This document shows positions 47,701 to 58,755 of a stretch of 64,000 nt of DNA, piece after piece (the first letter of the stretch is position 1; every line of letters begins with the position of its first letter). The translations under genes were made by a program, and so were the position numbers. Below the pieces are notes generated by a model. It saw only the letters and a program-made list of their open reading frames with translations. It had not been told where the DNA came from and searched no databases. Source of the DNA: Cynocephalus volans (lineage: Eukaryota > Chordata > Mammalia > Dermoptera > Cynocephalidae); contig NC_084475.1 in the NCBI RefSeq assembly GCF_027409185.1, forward strand, positions 16,078,130 through 16,142,129, read 5' to 3'.

Positions 47701-50700
47701 TCTTTGCCAACTGCCAGTCTCTAACCCCAGGAGACGGCTGCACTTAGCTGGAATTGTGCGGGGAGAGTGGCCCCTTTCCTTACCCTTGCCCTCCCCCTCG
47801 CTGCTGGCAGGATGATGAGCACATTGTCTTGGAGCCGGGAGACCTGTTCCCCCCTTTCTCTCCACCCCCCTCGCCCCGGGGAGAGGTGAAGAAAGGGCCA
47901 CAGAACCCCCAGCAGCACCGGCTCTTCCGTGTCCTTGAGACCCCTGTCATTGACAACATCAGGTATGGGTGCTGCCCTGCTGCCTCCTGGGCCCCCAGGC
48001 CTCTCGCCTGTGCCCCCGTGAGGAGGTGGGGCTGCCCAGGAAGCAGTCTCATTCATCCTGAGGCCTCCTGAGGGCGGGCATCTCCTTAGGCTCCTCTCCT
48101 CAGCCTCTGTGAGAATTCTGGGACTGGGGGGTACCCTGCTCCCAATCCGAACTCTGAGGGGACTGACTGCTCTGGAGGTGGCCACAGGCCCGTCTCCCTG
48201 GCACTGCTCGGCCAGGGCCTGGGCAAGCTAGGGAACTCCAGGACTCGGTGCTGCTCAGGTGCAGGGTTTGGGCCCTCCCCTGAGGGACTGAGGGTTGCCT
48301 CTCTCTGCAGATGGTGCCTGGACATGGCCCTGTCCCGCCCAGTCACCGCTCTGGACAATGAGAGGTTCACAGTGCAGTCCGTGATGCTGCACTATGCAGT
48401 GCCCGTGGTCCTGGTGCGTGAGGCAGGCCATGTGGGGCAGGGGCCATGTGGGGCGGGAGCTGTGTGGGGCGGGGGCCACCTCAGACGGGCGTGTAAGTGA
48501 AGGCAGAGGGTCCGAGTGAGCAAAGGAAGGGGAGCCGTGGAGCCGGGGCCCTCCCTAGGGCAGGGGTCAGGGCTGCACCTCTCCTGTCCCAACAGGCCAG
48601 CTTCCTCATCACCAATGCCCTGCGCTTCATGTTCAGTGCCCCTGGAGTCACTTCCTGGCAGTACACGCTCCTCCAGCTGCAGGCAAGGACTGCCCTTTCC
48701 TCTGTCCTGTGGGCTTGGGTCCCCTCACAATGTCCTGGCTGTCCCTCCCGCTCTGCAGCACAGAGGTCCCCTCGGGCCTCAGCTTAAGAACACCTCCTCC
48801 CCTTCCTTCCCTTCCTGCCCCCGGACAGCTGCCCCTTTCTACCCAGGGAGGCCATGGGGCTGGGGCGGCCCTGCCCTTCCCTCCTTGCTCTGGGCGTGTA
48901 GCCCGGTGGGAGCCCCCATGTGGTTCGCCCTTTCCCAGGTGAATGGCGTCCTGCCCATCCTCCCCCTGCTCTTTCCAGTCCTCTGGGTGCTGGCAACTGC
49001 CTGTGGAGAAGCCCGTGTCCTGGCCCAGATGAGCAAGGCCTCGCCCAGCTCCCTGGTAGGTTGTTCCAAGGCGTCTGGGGACAGTGGCAAGAACAAAAAG
49101 AGGGAGTTGGCTGTGCCTGAGAACAGGGGCAGAAGTCCAGCCCCACCTTGGCCTCAGTGTGTAGGAGGCCCTGGGCAGCTTTCCAAGGGCTCCAGCCCTC
49201 TCCATTCCAGAATAGCCTCCAGGCCAAGCCCTGGGAGTGGGTGAGCATCCATCCTATCTCCCCCAGACAGGGAGTCAGGACTGTACGGGGGCCTTTTTCC
49301 AATGGGGTGGGGTCCCTACCCCTGCCAGGAGGCCCATGTGAAAGTAGCTTTTTTCTCACTGATGCCCACATCTACTCTCTGTGCAGCTGGCCAAGTTCTC
49401 AGAGGATACTCTCAGCAGCTACACAGAAGCTGTCTCCTCTCAGGTACACTGCCCAGGGCCTTGGAGCCAGAAACCTAGGCTCCCTCATGCCCCTTCCTGG
49501 AATTCTGGGACTCCTCTATGTATGGCCTTTGAGCCTCCAGCCAGGCTCTTGAAGGCCCTTGCCCCTGTCCACCTGTCGCATATGGACACAACTGGGGCCT
49601 GTTCCTGTAACACTTCCCCAGACAAATGCCTCTCCACCCCAACTTCCTGGTGCTACCCTGGACTTTTGGCCTTAGAAGCCACCTCCAGGGATATAAGGCC
49701 AAGCCCCAAATGGCCTTGCAGACTTTCTCTCTCCCACCAGGAAATGCTACGCTGTATTTGGGGCCACTTCCTGAGGGTGATCAAAGGGACGTCACCAACG
49801 CTGAGCCATAGTTCCAGCCTGCTGCACAGTTTGGGCTCTGTCACGGTGAGCCCCACAGGCAGGAGGCACCTGTTACACCAGGCCTGCTGTCTGGCTGTGC
49901 CTGTATAGTCCACCTGCCACTTGAGTGGCCCCTGGCCAGGTTGGGCTAATGCCAATCCCCCTTTCTTATCCTGACCTTTCTCCCTGCAGGTCCTGTGCTG
50001 CATAGACAAACAGGGGATCCTTTCATGGCCAAATCCCAGCCCAGAGACTGTGCTGTTCTTCAGTGGGAAGGTGGAGCCCCCTCACAGCAGCCATGAGGAC
50101 CTCACAGATGACCTGTCTACTCGTTCCTTCTGCCATGCTGAGGTAGAGGAGGAGGTACGGCCGGCTCCCATGGGCCCAACTCTGGGCCAGGCTGTTTAGC
50201 CTTGGAGCCTGGCTTGTGGCCTCAGGGAGGGTGAGGTTTAGGAGGGAGGAAGAGGGTTCAGGCACCATTAGGGTCTTCTTCTGAGAAGTTCAGGTAAAGC
50301 CCACAGGACAAGGCAGAGAGGGGACCTAGACACTCCCTGCCTCCCCAGTCTGTGGCAGCCCCTGGGCCCCTCATCCTAGGCCTGTGCCCCTTACTCTCCT
50401 CAGCCCCATGAACGAGATGCCCTCCTGGCTGGCTCCCTGAACAACCCCCCGCACATTTCCAACGAGCAGGAGCGTAGTGACTGGCCTGGTGATGGCCCCA
50501 AGGCCCCTGAGCCTTACTCTCACCACAAAGTGCATGGCCGCAGCAAGCACCCGTCTGGCTCCAACGTGAGCTTCAGCAGGGACACTGAAGGTGGTGAAGA
50601 CGAGCCCAGCAAGGTGAGAGGAGGGAGGCCAAGGGGAACAGCCACCATGTCAACTACAGGCCATCCTGGCCTCCCCTGCCAAAGGGGTGCAGCCTGGCCC

Positions 50701-53700
50701 AGACGGACAGGATCTGAAAGAAAACAGAAGTCACAGCCCTCCATTCTAGGGCTTCTGGCTTGACTGGCAGGACAACCTCCTGAGGCCTTGCCCAAGTCTC
50801 TTCTGTGAAGTAGGTGGTCCCCCTTCCAGTTCTAGTTGATGGTCACTGGTCTCCTATTAGAACCTTATCAACACACAAAGCCAGTGGCTCCCTCTCAGAT
50901 ACTGTTCCCTGGCTGAAAAAGATCCCTTATTGTTTCCTCTGAAAATCCCTCTTTTTTGGTACTGTCAGTGTTATCAGGTATAAATATTAGAAGCAGATAG
51001 GAGCCCAGGAAGGACAGGAAGAGGATTTGGGGAGGGACAGGGAGAGTGTGCACAGCAACACTGTCTCCTGGGAAGGGTGCACTTCTCTCAGGGGCAGGGG
51101 CCCTCCCCGCATACCCCTCCTGGCCTGAGGCTCTCCTTTCCCCTGTGTTTCCTCCCGACCCAGCCAGGGATGGAGGGCGAACCCTATGAAGCAGAGGACT
51201 TTGTGTGTGACTACCACTTGGAGATGCTGAGCCTGTCCCAGGACCAGCAGAATCCCTCCTGCATCCAGTTCGACGACTCCAACTGGCAGCTGCATCTCAC
51301 CTCCCTCAAGCCCCTGGGCCTCAACGTGCTGCTGAACCTGTGCAATGCCAGCGTCACCGAGCGCCTATGCCGGTTCTCAGACCACCTGTGCAACATCGCC
51401 CTGCAGGAGAGCCACAGCGCCGTGCTGCCAGTGCACGTGCCCTGGGGCCTTTGTGAACTTGCCCGCCTCATCGGTAAGGATGGCACCAGCTCTAATCAAC
51501 CATTCCCTGGCACAGCACCCGCTTGTCCAAGCACCATACACAAACCAGCTGGACTGACCTGATGGGATTCTGTCTGTGCCTAGGGTGTGGATGGGGGGAG
51601 TTGTGGTGAGGGGCTGTGTGCTTCCACCCAGAGGCCCTAAGTTCCTGTCCCTCGTCCTGCAGGCTTCACTCCTGGAGCCAAGGATCTCTTCAAGCAGGAG
51701 AACCACCTTGCACTGTACCGCCTCCCCAGCGCTGAGACAGTGAAGGAGACCTCACTGGGGCGTCTCTCCTGCGTCACCAAGCGACGCCCTCCCCTCAGCC
51801 ACATGATCAGCCTCTTCATCAAGGACACCACAACCAGTGAGTCTCCTGCCCTCTCTGCTGGCATTGGGCCAAACCTTCTAGAGCTTGGTGGGAGGGGCTC
51901 TATCTTGCCCCATCCATTTATAGGGAGGACTGGGCAGACACTCAGGAGACAGCTTCCCTAGTCCTTCAATTTGGTAGGGATTGGACTTGGAGACTGGGGC
52001 ATGGCGGTGGCCACAGAGGATGGGATTGTCCAAAGGACTGGAAGTATAGTGTCTGCATTACAAGCCCTGCAGCATTCCACAGAGGTTTGGTGATCCTGAG
52101 GCCCAGGGAGTCCCCTCCTGTCAGGGCCTCCTTAGCACCCTTTCAGGGATGGCAGTGTGCTACCTGGTAGGGCAGAGGGAGGGGAGTGGGCTGGTTTGGG
52201 ACACTCATGGTTTGGCATTTTTCTTTACCACCCCCCTGCCCCCACCAGGCACAGAGCAGATGCTGTCCCATGGCACAGCCGACGTGGTCTTGGAGGCCTG
52301 CACAGACTTCTGGGATGGAGCTGACATCTACCCTCTTTCTGGTTCCGACAGGTGAGGAAGAACCCACCAGTAGCAAGAGTGATCAGCCCTGCCTGTCTGC
52401 CTGCCCAACTCACAGGTGTGGGGCATCCCAGGACCACTCCCCTCACTTCTGCTCTGCTTCCCTGGCAGAAAGAAAGTGCTGGATTTCTACCAGCGAGCCT
52501 GCCTGTCGGGTTATTGCTCCGCCTTCGCCTACAAGCCCATGAACTGCGCCCTGTCCTCTCAGCTCAATGGCAAGTGCATCGAGCTTGTGCAGGTGCCCGG
52601 CCAGAGCAGTATCTTCACCATGTGCGAGCTGCCCAGCACTGTCCCCATTAAGCAGAACACCCGCCGCAACAGCTGGAGCTCTGACGGTACCATGGGCGTC
52701 TGTCCTGGTGGGGGCCAGCATGGGGGCTCCCTTGGGCTGGGGAGCCCAGAAGTGGGGAGGGCTTCCAGAGGGCCATGGCATTGGTTGCACTAAATGGTGC
52801 AGTGGACACGGTGCTGGAGCTGGGATGCCAGCTATGGTACTCACCATCTGGTGACATGGGAGTCCCTTAGTTTTCTCATCTATAAATAGGTGCCTACTCT
52901 GCCCTGCCCTCCACACAGGTTTGTTGTGATGTTCAAGTGGGATAATGCATACAAAAGTGCTTTCCTGGAAAGTTGGAAAGCAGCAGTGTTTATAGAGCAT
53001 TAGCCTTATTAGAGTCAGACAGAAGACCAGGTGGCCGGAGGGACTCAGAAGCTCCAAGCCCCACCCTGCCAAACGTGCAGAGTTACTGGGTCTTACGAAC
53101 CCAGGAGACCATGAATTTATGCAGTTGCTGAGGGTGGGGATGGTCCCCTAGCCCTGGAGCAGGAATGGGCAGGAGCTGTAGCCACACTCTGTTTTGGCTC
53201 CCCAGGACGGCCGGCCATCTGACTGATGAGTACCTTTCATTGTCTTTTCTCCTGTGTCTGTTGCCTCCTTTGTGTGTCTTGGCTGTGCGTGCATGTGGCT
53301 GTGTGTGGTCCCCTGTGGCCCGCGTGCTCATTGATTTGGGTGTGACATCTGTGTGTGTGGTCCTGGGCTTCCTCCTGGAATCTCCTGGTTCCTGGATGTC
53401 CTGGCCGGGCTTTGTGTCTTGTGCCTGCCTGAAGAAGGGATCGGGGAGGTGCTGGAGAAGGAAGACTGCATGCAGGCCCTGAGTGGCCAGATCTTCATGG
53501 GCATGGTGTCCTCTCAGTACCAGGCCCGGCTGGACATTGTACGCCTTATTGATGGGCTGGTCAATGCCTGCATCCGCTTTGTCTACTTCTCTTTGGAGGA
53601 TGAGCTCAAAAGCAAGGTGGGAGAGCCATGCCCCTCTGCCACCACTGACCCTTTTTCCCACAGGCTTTTGGGCCCTTGTGTGCATTGCCATCTGCCTTTC

Positions 53701-56700
53701 ACAGGTGTTTGCAGAAAAGATGGGCCTGGAGACAGGCTGGAACTGCCATATCTCCCTCACGCCCAATGGTGACATGCCTGGCTCTGAGATCCCCCCTTCC
53801 AGCCCCAGCCATGCAGGCTCCCTGCATGATGAGCTGAATCAGGGTGAGGGCAAAGTCTTGTGGTGGGGATAGGGTGGTGGAGGGAGATTTCCCCTCCTCA
53901 GAGCTACAGCTAGGACAAATCTCCACCAATCCCTCCTGATAAGTATATCCCCTTAAAAGACAGCTCTGATGCTCCTGCTGGTAACAGCAGTCAGCAGGGG
54001 GAGTGGAGACCTGGAGACAGGAAGTTCTGTGTCATCTGCAGGGCAAGGAAAGGCCCCCCAGAAGTCTGGCCCCAAGGTGAGGGACAGGCTTTTGTCCCCA
54101 CAGTGTCCCGAGATGATGTGGAAGGGCTTCTCCTCATGGAGGAGGAGGGTCACTCGGACCTTATCAGCTTCCAGCCTACAGACAGTGACATCCCCAGCTT
54201 CCTGGAGGACTGCAACCGGGTATGATGGCAGGATCTGTCCCCCACATCCCCTGAAGTGGCCCCACAGCTGGTCCAAGGGAGAGAAGGGAGGGAGGGGGAC
54301 AGGCAGGTGAAGTTGAGGGACCTTGATCTCCATCCTGAGGCCACTGGCATATCTGCTTTCTCCAGGCTAAGCTGCCCCGGGGTATCCACCAGGTGCGGCC
54401 CCACCTGCAGAACATTGACAATGTGCCTCTGCTAGTGCCCCTCTTCACCGACTGTACCCCCGAAAGTGAGTGCTGTGGTCATGGGTACTCAGGCAGCCTG
54501 GTGTCTTCTGCTGAGGTCTACCAGGGCCTGGGTACCCTGTGGGCTCTGGAGGGGATGTAGGTTTCCCATGCAGGGAGTGGAGAAACCTGGGCTGGGATCA
54601 GCTGGGGAATCTTGTGGGCTGGAGCTGTGGGTGTGCCCATTCTAAGGAGTCAAAAATGACAATGTTCACACAATCATGCTGCTGGCGATGGGATTGTTCC
54701 AAAGAGGGGCCCACTTCCTGTCACCTCCTACTTTCCTGTCCTGTGGGTCTCTGCCTAGTGCCCACACAGGGCTCCATCTGCCTGATTCTTGTGCCCTCCC
54801 ACCCTGCCCTCTCAGCCATGTGTGAGATGATAAAGATCATGCAGGAGTATGGGGAGGTGACCTGCTGCCTGGGCAGCTCTGCCAACCTGCGGAACAGCTG
54901 CCTCTTCCTCCAGAGTGATATCAGGTCAGGGCAGGACCTTCAAGCCAGAGGGCCACCCCCTACCTCCCAGACACTGGATGGGCCTACATGGGGTTAGGGG
55001 AATGTCCCATGGCTAACCCTGTCCTGGCTGGGACCAAGGCACCTGGGCATGTTGGGAGAAGAGGGATGGGGTGCTCAGTCCTGTGGGAGATGAGGTCTTT
55101 GCGGAGTGCAACTGATGGGTGCACTTTCCCTTACACTGAGCAGCATTGCCCTGGATCCCCTGTACCCATCCCGGTGCTCCTGGGAGACCTTTGGCTACGC
55201 CACCAGCACCAGCATGGCCCAGGCTTCGGATGGCCTTTCTCCCCTGCAGCTATCAGGGCAGCTCAACAGCCTGCCCTGCTCCCTGACCTTTCGCCAGGAG
55301 GAGACTATCAGCATCATCCGGCTCATCGAGCAGGTGGGGCTCAGGCAGGAGGAGAGGGAGGGATGCAGGGCCCGCTCGGGGAAGCCTGGGATGGGAGCAG
55401 CAACACAGGATCCATCTGGGCCCCTTGGACCCTGTGCCCCAGCCCTCTGAGCAGAGCTTCCCAGGCAGTGTGATTTGCCTCTGCCCCTTCCTCATAGGAG
55501 CATCATGGGCATTTGGCTCTTGGCTGAAGCTTAGCAACTGTAGGGCCTGAGAGAAGTCAGGAAGGCCCAGGCCATAATGTGTCCCTCTCGGTCCCTAGGC
55601 TCGTCATGCCACCTACGGTATCCGTAAGTGCTTCCTCTTCCTGCTGCAGTGCCAGCTGACTCTCGTGGTCATCCAGGTGAGGTGGGGCCGGCATAGCCAT
55701 TGCCCCTCTCAGCCTGCTCCTTTGCTCAAGGGAATCCGAGGAGGCAGCAGAGCCAAGGGGTTCCCCGAGCTTCTATGAAGCCTCTTGGCCTTTAGAGATC
55801 ACCCCATTGGCAGAAAAGTGGCCCTTGGCCCCAGCTTCTCTCAGCCAGGACATGGGCATCTGTCTGGGCACTGGGCAAGGAAGCCCTGGGGCTCCTAGGG
55901 TCTTATTATTTGCCAGAATCTAATTGTGGTTCTTGGGTTCTTCCCTGGTCTAGTTCCTTTCTTGCCTGGTACAGCTGCCTCCTCTCCTGAGTACCACCGA
56001 CATCCTGTGGCTGTCCTGCTTTTGCTACCCTCTGCTCAGGTGAGAGGCCACAAGGTCCCTCTGTGCCCAGGCAGATGGGGTCAGGATGACACAGAGCATC
56101 CCCAGGAGCCCAGGGTTCTGGAAGACCTGCTGAAGGCTCACTCCTGTGGTGCAGGAGCATTGAGGGAACTCCCCCTTGTCTCATTTCATTTCCCGCGCCC
56201 TGACTTGACTTCACTCCCAAGACTTCCTAAAGGCTTCCCTTATGAGAATTGAGAGACAGAGGCTGGCCAGTTAGCTCAGTTGGTTAGAGCACAGTGTTAA
56301 AACACCAAGGTCAAGGGTTTGGATCCCCATACTGGCTAGCTGCAAAAAAAAAAAGAGAGAGAATTGGAGGACAGAGGGTCACAGTCACTGTCTCCTCACC
56401 CAATTTCTGCTTTTTAGCATCTCTCTGCTGGGGAAACCCCCCCATAGCTCTATCATGTCTATGGCTACAGGGAAGAATCTTCAATCCATTCCTAAGAAGG
56501 TAAGCAAAGCAGATCCTATGGGCACGGGCCTCGATGAATGGAAGCGAGTGCACGCAGGGAGCTAAGGGTTGGGGGAAGGGAGAGAGCCACCCCTGGAAGA
56601 CTCTGGAAAGATCAGGAAGGGGGATTCCATTAGAACTGGAAAGCCGACACTTGTTTCCTGGTCTTCCACCAGATCAAAGAGGAGGTGTTGGTACAAAGCT

Positions 56701-57992
56701 GAGAAAGATCCTTGCTGGGGGCACGGTCCCTGCTCCTTGTCCCCCAGGCCTGACCATTTACTCAGAGCCTGTCATGAAAAATCTGGCCAAGTGCCAGGCC
56801 TGCTGCATGGCAGCAGAGGGGCTACAGCGATGGCAGTGACAGCCTCTCTGCTCCCGTAGACCCAGCACTACTTCCTGCTCTGCTTCTTGATCAAGTTCAG
56901 CCTCACTGTCAGCTCGTGCCTCGTTTGCTTCGGCTTCACACTGCAGAGCTTCTGTGACAGCTCCCACGCCCGCAACCTCACCAATTGCTCCTCCATCATA
57001 CTGCGCAGGTGGGTCCCGCCCCGGGGGTCTCTCCTGTCACCCTCTGTACCTCAGCCCACTTCCCTGTGGCCTCAGAGGAGGCTGAACCCACGCATTGCTT
57101 TGGCAGCAATGACAACAGGGCTCCAGCGTGGTTTGAGGACTTTGCCAATGGGCTGCTGTCAGCCCAGAAGCTCACCGCTGCCCTGATTGTCCTGCACACT
57201 GGTGAGGGTCTCCCTGGGAGGGGCCCTTGACAGCTGGTGGGGGTGGTCCTTTGGGGGGGCGAGGCCCCAGCCTGGCTAGTAGGAAGTCTGATATCCCCTT
57301 CTACCCCATCATCTCCAGTCTTCATTTCCATCACCCACGTGCATCGCACCAAGCCCCTGTGGAGAAAGAGCCCCTTGACAAACCTCTGGTGGGCTGTGAC
57401 AGTACCTGTGGTGTGAGTATCACTGGGATGGAGATGGGAGATGGGCTTCTGCATGGCTGGGATTGGAGGGTAGGATTATGGCCAGAGATGTCCCTGTGCC
57501 CTTCCTGAGCTAACTGTTGTGCTGAGGAAAGCAGGGAAGGAACAGACTCAGGGTTCATGGGGGATGCCCCTCCACCTGCAGGTTGCTGGGTCAGGTGGTC
57601 CAGACAGCGGTGGACCTGCAGCTGTGGACCCACAGGGACGGCCACATCCATTTTGGTCTGGAGGACGTGCCCCTGCTGACATGGCTCCTAGGCTGCCTGT
57701 CCCTGGTCCTTGTGGTAGTCACCAATGAGATTGTAAAGCTGCATGAGATTCGGTGAGCTGTCCCCAGAGCCCCTCCCTCTGGGCTCAGCCACGTTCCTTA
57801 AACCTGTCACTCCTTTGTGGGCATTCCCTCGCTTTCCACTGCCCGTCCCTCCTCCTTTTCCTCTGGTGTCCTGCCCCATCCCTTATGCCATCCTGTACTT
57901 TAATCTCCTGCCCCACCAGGGTTCGGGTCCGCTACCAGAAACGACAGAAGCTGCAGTTTGAAACTAAGCTGGGTATGAACTCTCCCTTCTGA
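32461..57992 (+). CDS. TMEM94: TMEM94 (ERMA), ER P-type-ATPase-like Mg2+ transporter, complete coding region
   Basis: TMEM94 is a multi-pass endoplasmic reticulum protein with a P-type-ATPase-like headpiece, reported to load Mg2+ into the ER. Coding exons: 32461-32484, 44809-44928, 45227-45354, 45671-45807, 47288-47490, 47811-47962, 48311-48413, 48596-48682, 48939-49055, 49387-49443, 49741-49845, 49990-50154, 50404-50613, 51164-51473, 51663-51836, 52249-52351, 52469-52686, 53435-53616, 53705-53843, 54104-54219, 54366-54465, 54816-54924, 55144-55333, 55599-55676, 55954-56039, 56418-56499, 56860-57008, 57107-57201, 57319-57412, 57582-57752, 57920-57992. All phases join without a stop, giving 1358 residues (human about 1356). 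Membrane segments lie near residues 68-84, 95-116, 280-300 and 319-343, with a cluster from 1084 on. A GDII motif at 185-188 resembles the actuator domain. DKQG at 417-420 stands where P-type pumps have DKTG. A GMN triplet is at 1353-1355. The CDS is uninterrupted. One intron (48683-48938) uses a GC donor. Confidence 0.96.
32980..33553 (+). repeat. L2 3' region
   Basis: L2 phrases in order: TCTGTTGATCCAGTGTCCCC, TTCTTCAAGACCCAGCTGAG, AGGTCCCTCCTCTCGGC and the end GGCTTAGTAAATATTTATTG. Confidence 0.7.
34180..34330 (-). repeat. L2-like fragment
   Basis: ATCATCAGCCATATTTATGG, AGAGCTCTAGATACTGGGGA and GAAGAGGCTTATAATGTAGT resemble reverse L2 end sequence. Confidence 0.5.
36240..36504 (+). other. 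TMEM94: possible alternative first exon of TMEM94
   Basis: An ATG at 36451 is followed by 18 open codons (MLFKQTELW onward) ending exactly at CCAA|GTGAGT, a strong donor in phase 0. The next coding exon (44809) is also entered in phase 0, so this exon could replace the eight residues from exon 2. Pyrimidine-rich and Sp1-poor sequence lies upstream; the 5' boundary is a guess. I infer this from sequence only, without transcript support. Confidence 0.4.
37478..37568 (-). repeat. tRNA-Ile-derived SINE, monomer
   Basis: Reversed monomer: GGGGTGCAGCTGGCCGGTAT, GTGGCCTTGGTGTTACAAGG, and GAGCTCACCAGCCAGCCC. The tail is short and no duplication is obvious, so it is an older copy. Confidence 0.83.
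40319..40392. repeat. (ATTC)n/(ATCC)n microsatellite at the head of an L2-like fragment
   Basis: A run of ATTC units passes into ATCC units. It is followed by AGTATGCACTGAGCTTGTG and CCAGGCACTATCTTAGCAGA, resembling reverse L2 that continues with purine-rich text to about 41380. Confidence 0.75.
41404..41455. repeat. 20-bp tandem repeat, about 2.5 copies
   Basis: The unit CCACCCATCCATACCACATT occurs twice in perfect tandem and then half again. Confidence 0.85.
41694..41748. repeat. (TG)n microsatellite in the L1 3' UTR
   Basis: A long uninterrupted TG run preceded by a C homopolymer. Confidence 0.95.
43831..44003 (-). repeat. tRNA-Ile-derived SINE, dimer, inserted in L1 ORF2
   Basis: Reversed dimer from a T-rich tail through AGATGACCGGTAAGGGGATC to GAGCCACAGGCCAGCCC. 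The L1 target GTGTTTGAG is duplicated at 43822-43830 and 44004-44012. This SINE is younger than the L1. Confidence 0.92.
44809..45807 (+). CDS. TMEM94: TMEM94 coding exons 3-5: N-terminal region and first two membrane segments
   Basis: Exon 44809-44928 encodes residues 9-48 with [15 protein letters not shown], a likely amphipathic helix. Exon 45227-45354 adds the first hydrophobic span ([12 protein letters not shown]). Exon 45671-45807 adds the second ([13 protein letters not shown]) followed by a basic stretch [13 protein letters not shown], consistent with cytosolic emergence. Confidence 0.95.
46500..47040. repeat. L2-like sequence in TMEM94 intron 5
   Basis: CATGCACCAGGCACTGAGTA and CTTCTCCAGGAGCTTAGTCT, then forward L2 text (TCTTCAAGGTTCACCCCAAA, CAAGGGCAGGGACTCGTAC) to about 47040. 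Confidence 0.6.
47288..49055 (+). CDS. TMEM94: TMEM94 coding exons 6-10: actuator-like domain and membrane segments 3-4
   Basis: Residues 137-357. [13 protein letters not shown] (181-193) matches the Gly-Asp-Ile-Ile pattern of P-type actuator domains. Residues about 280-300 ([18 protein letters not shown]) and 319-343 ([15 protein letters not shown]) are hydrophobic spans. Exon 9 (48596-48682) is followed by a GC donor; exon 10 begins at 48939. Confidence 0.95.
48421..48481. repeat. short GC-rich tandem repeat in TMEM94 intron 8
   Basis: GTGTGGGGCGGG-like units of about 17 bases repeat three to four times with substitutions, starting a few bases after the donor of exon 8. Confidence 0.7.
49387..52686 (+). 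CDS. TMEM94: TMEM94 coding exons 11-18: phosphorylation- and nucleotide-domain-like cytosolic region, first part
   Basis: This block starts with a short helix-rich exon (49387-49443). It includes CIDKQGIL at the start of exon 49990-50154, with Asp417 in the position of the P-type phosphorylated Asp but Gln replacing the usual Thr. Low-complexity acidic and Ser-rich linkers follow, then conserved [12 protein letters not shown] and LIKDTT-like stretches. Exon 13 has two in-frame donors (50142 and 50154) that differ by four codons, VEEE. Confidence 0.95.
52800..52980 (+). repeat. MIR fragment in TMEM94 intron 18
   Basis: AGTCCCTTAGTTTTCTCATC, GGTTTGTTGTGATGTTCAAG and GGATAATGCATACAAAAGTG follow MIR order. 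Confidence 0.7.
53435..55333 (+). CDS. TMEM94: TMEM94 coding exons 19-24: second part of the cytosolic headpiece
   Basis: Encodes [19 protein letters not shown], a conserved segment around a putative catalytic core, an acidic linker ([12 protein letters not shown]), and [15 protein letters not shown] followed by [16 protein letters not shown] just before the C-terminal membrane domain. The acceptor at 53434 is AAG rather than CAG or TAG, which is weaker than the others in this gene. Confidence 0.93.
55599..57992 (+). CDS. TMEM94: TMEM94 coding exons 25-32: C-terminal membrane domain
   Basis: Hydrophobic spans occur at [83 protein letters not shown] and [20 protein letters not shown] likely N-glycosylation site (NLTNCS) sits in the loop after residue 1190. 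The tail ends LGMNSPF, with the GMN motif reported as unusual for this transporter. Confidence 0.95.
56261..56358 (+). repeat. tRNA-Ile-derived SINE, monomer, in TMEM94 intron 26
   Basis: GGCTGGCCAGTTAGCTCAGT, TAAAACACCAAGGTCAAGGG and GGATCCCCATACTGGCTAGC, then an A tail. Imperfect flanks GAGAATTGAGAGACAGA and GAGAATTGGAGGACAGA. It is the only SINE I see in the compact 3' half of the gene. Confidence 0.88.
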
Positions 57993-58755
57993 GCCACTGG
58001 CCATGGTGGCCATTGTTGCCCTGGGCCCTGGAGTGAAAGCCAGACCCATTTCCAAGTCTGGGGAATTGGTGTCACGAACGTTTTAGGGTTTGCTCCTTTG
58101 CCCTGTGGCATAAGAAGCCCAGTTCCCAGTGTCAGACCGATGTCTTCCTGACCCCCGGGCTTCCTGTGAAGGAGGTGACAAGGACAGTCTTGGCTCTTCC
58201 CTGGACCTCACTAGGGGCACTCTTGAATGTATGACCTCGGGCACTTGGTTGAGGGGCCCTCAGCCGCTCACCTGTGGGCTGCCCCCCTTCAGGATCCTCT
58301 AAGCCAGTGCCCTCTCCTCTTGGGTCCACACACAGCCTTGAAGCAAGGGCGAGGGCCTCAGCCTTTTCTGGAGGAGCACTGGCAGCAGTGTGGAGTCCTG
58401 GATACCTCTCCAGGCTGGCTGTTGAGGGCAGGGGGTGGGGCCTCCTCTTTGCTGTCCTCTTATCCCATCTTCCTGGGGCAGGGGCATGGCTGTGGTCCTG
58501 AGAATCTCTCCCCTGCCTCCCTCCCTCTGTGGGGAAGTGTCCTGCTTGGACCTGAAGATGGAGAGGGGCCCTGTCTTGCCCCAGAGCCTCTTCCTGTGCC
58601 TGCGCTCAAGCTGGCCCAAGCAGTCCCAGGTCACCTATAACCCCTGCCCTAGTTCTCCTGTGAGAAGTTTTTACTGGTGTATATTTTTTACTGGAAACGA
58701 GCCTTTTAGGAATGAATGTAGACTGGTTTGTATTAAAACTTATAAATTGCTTAAG
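57993..58755 (+). other. TMEM94: TMEM94 3' untranslated region
   Basis: Starts after the TGA at 57990-57992 and runs in one piece to the ATTAAA signal. No repeats were recognised in it. The downstream edge is an estimate based on the signal. Confidence 0.8.
58732..58737 (+). terminator. TMEM94: TMEM94 polyadenylation signal (ATTAAA)
   Basis: ATTAAA lies about 740 bases after the stop, with T-rich sequence just upstream. The cleavage site would be near 58755. Confidence 0.7.
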
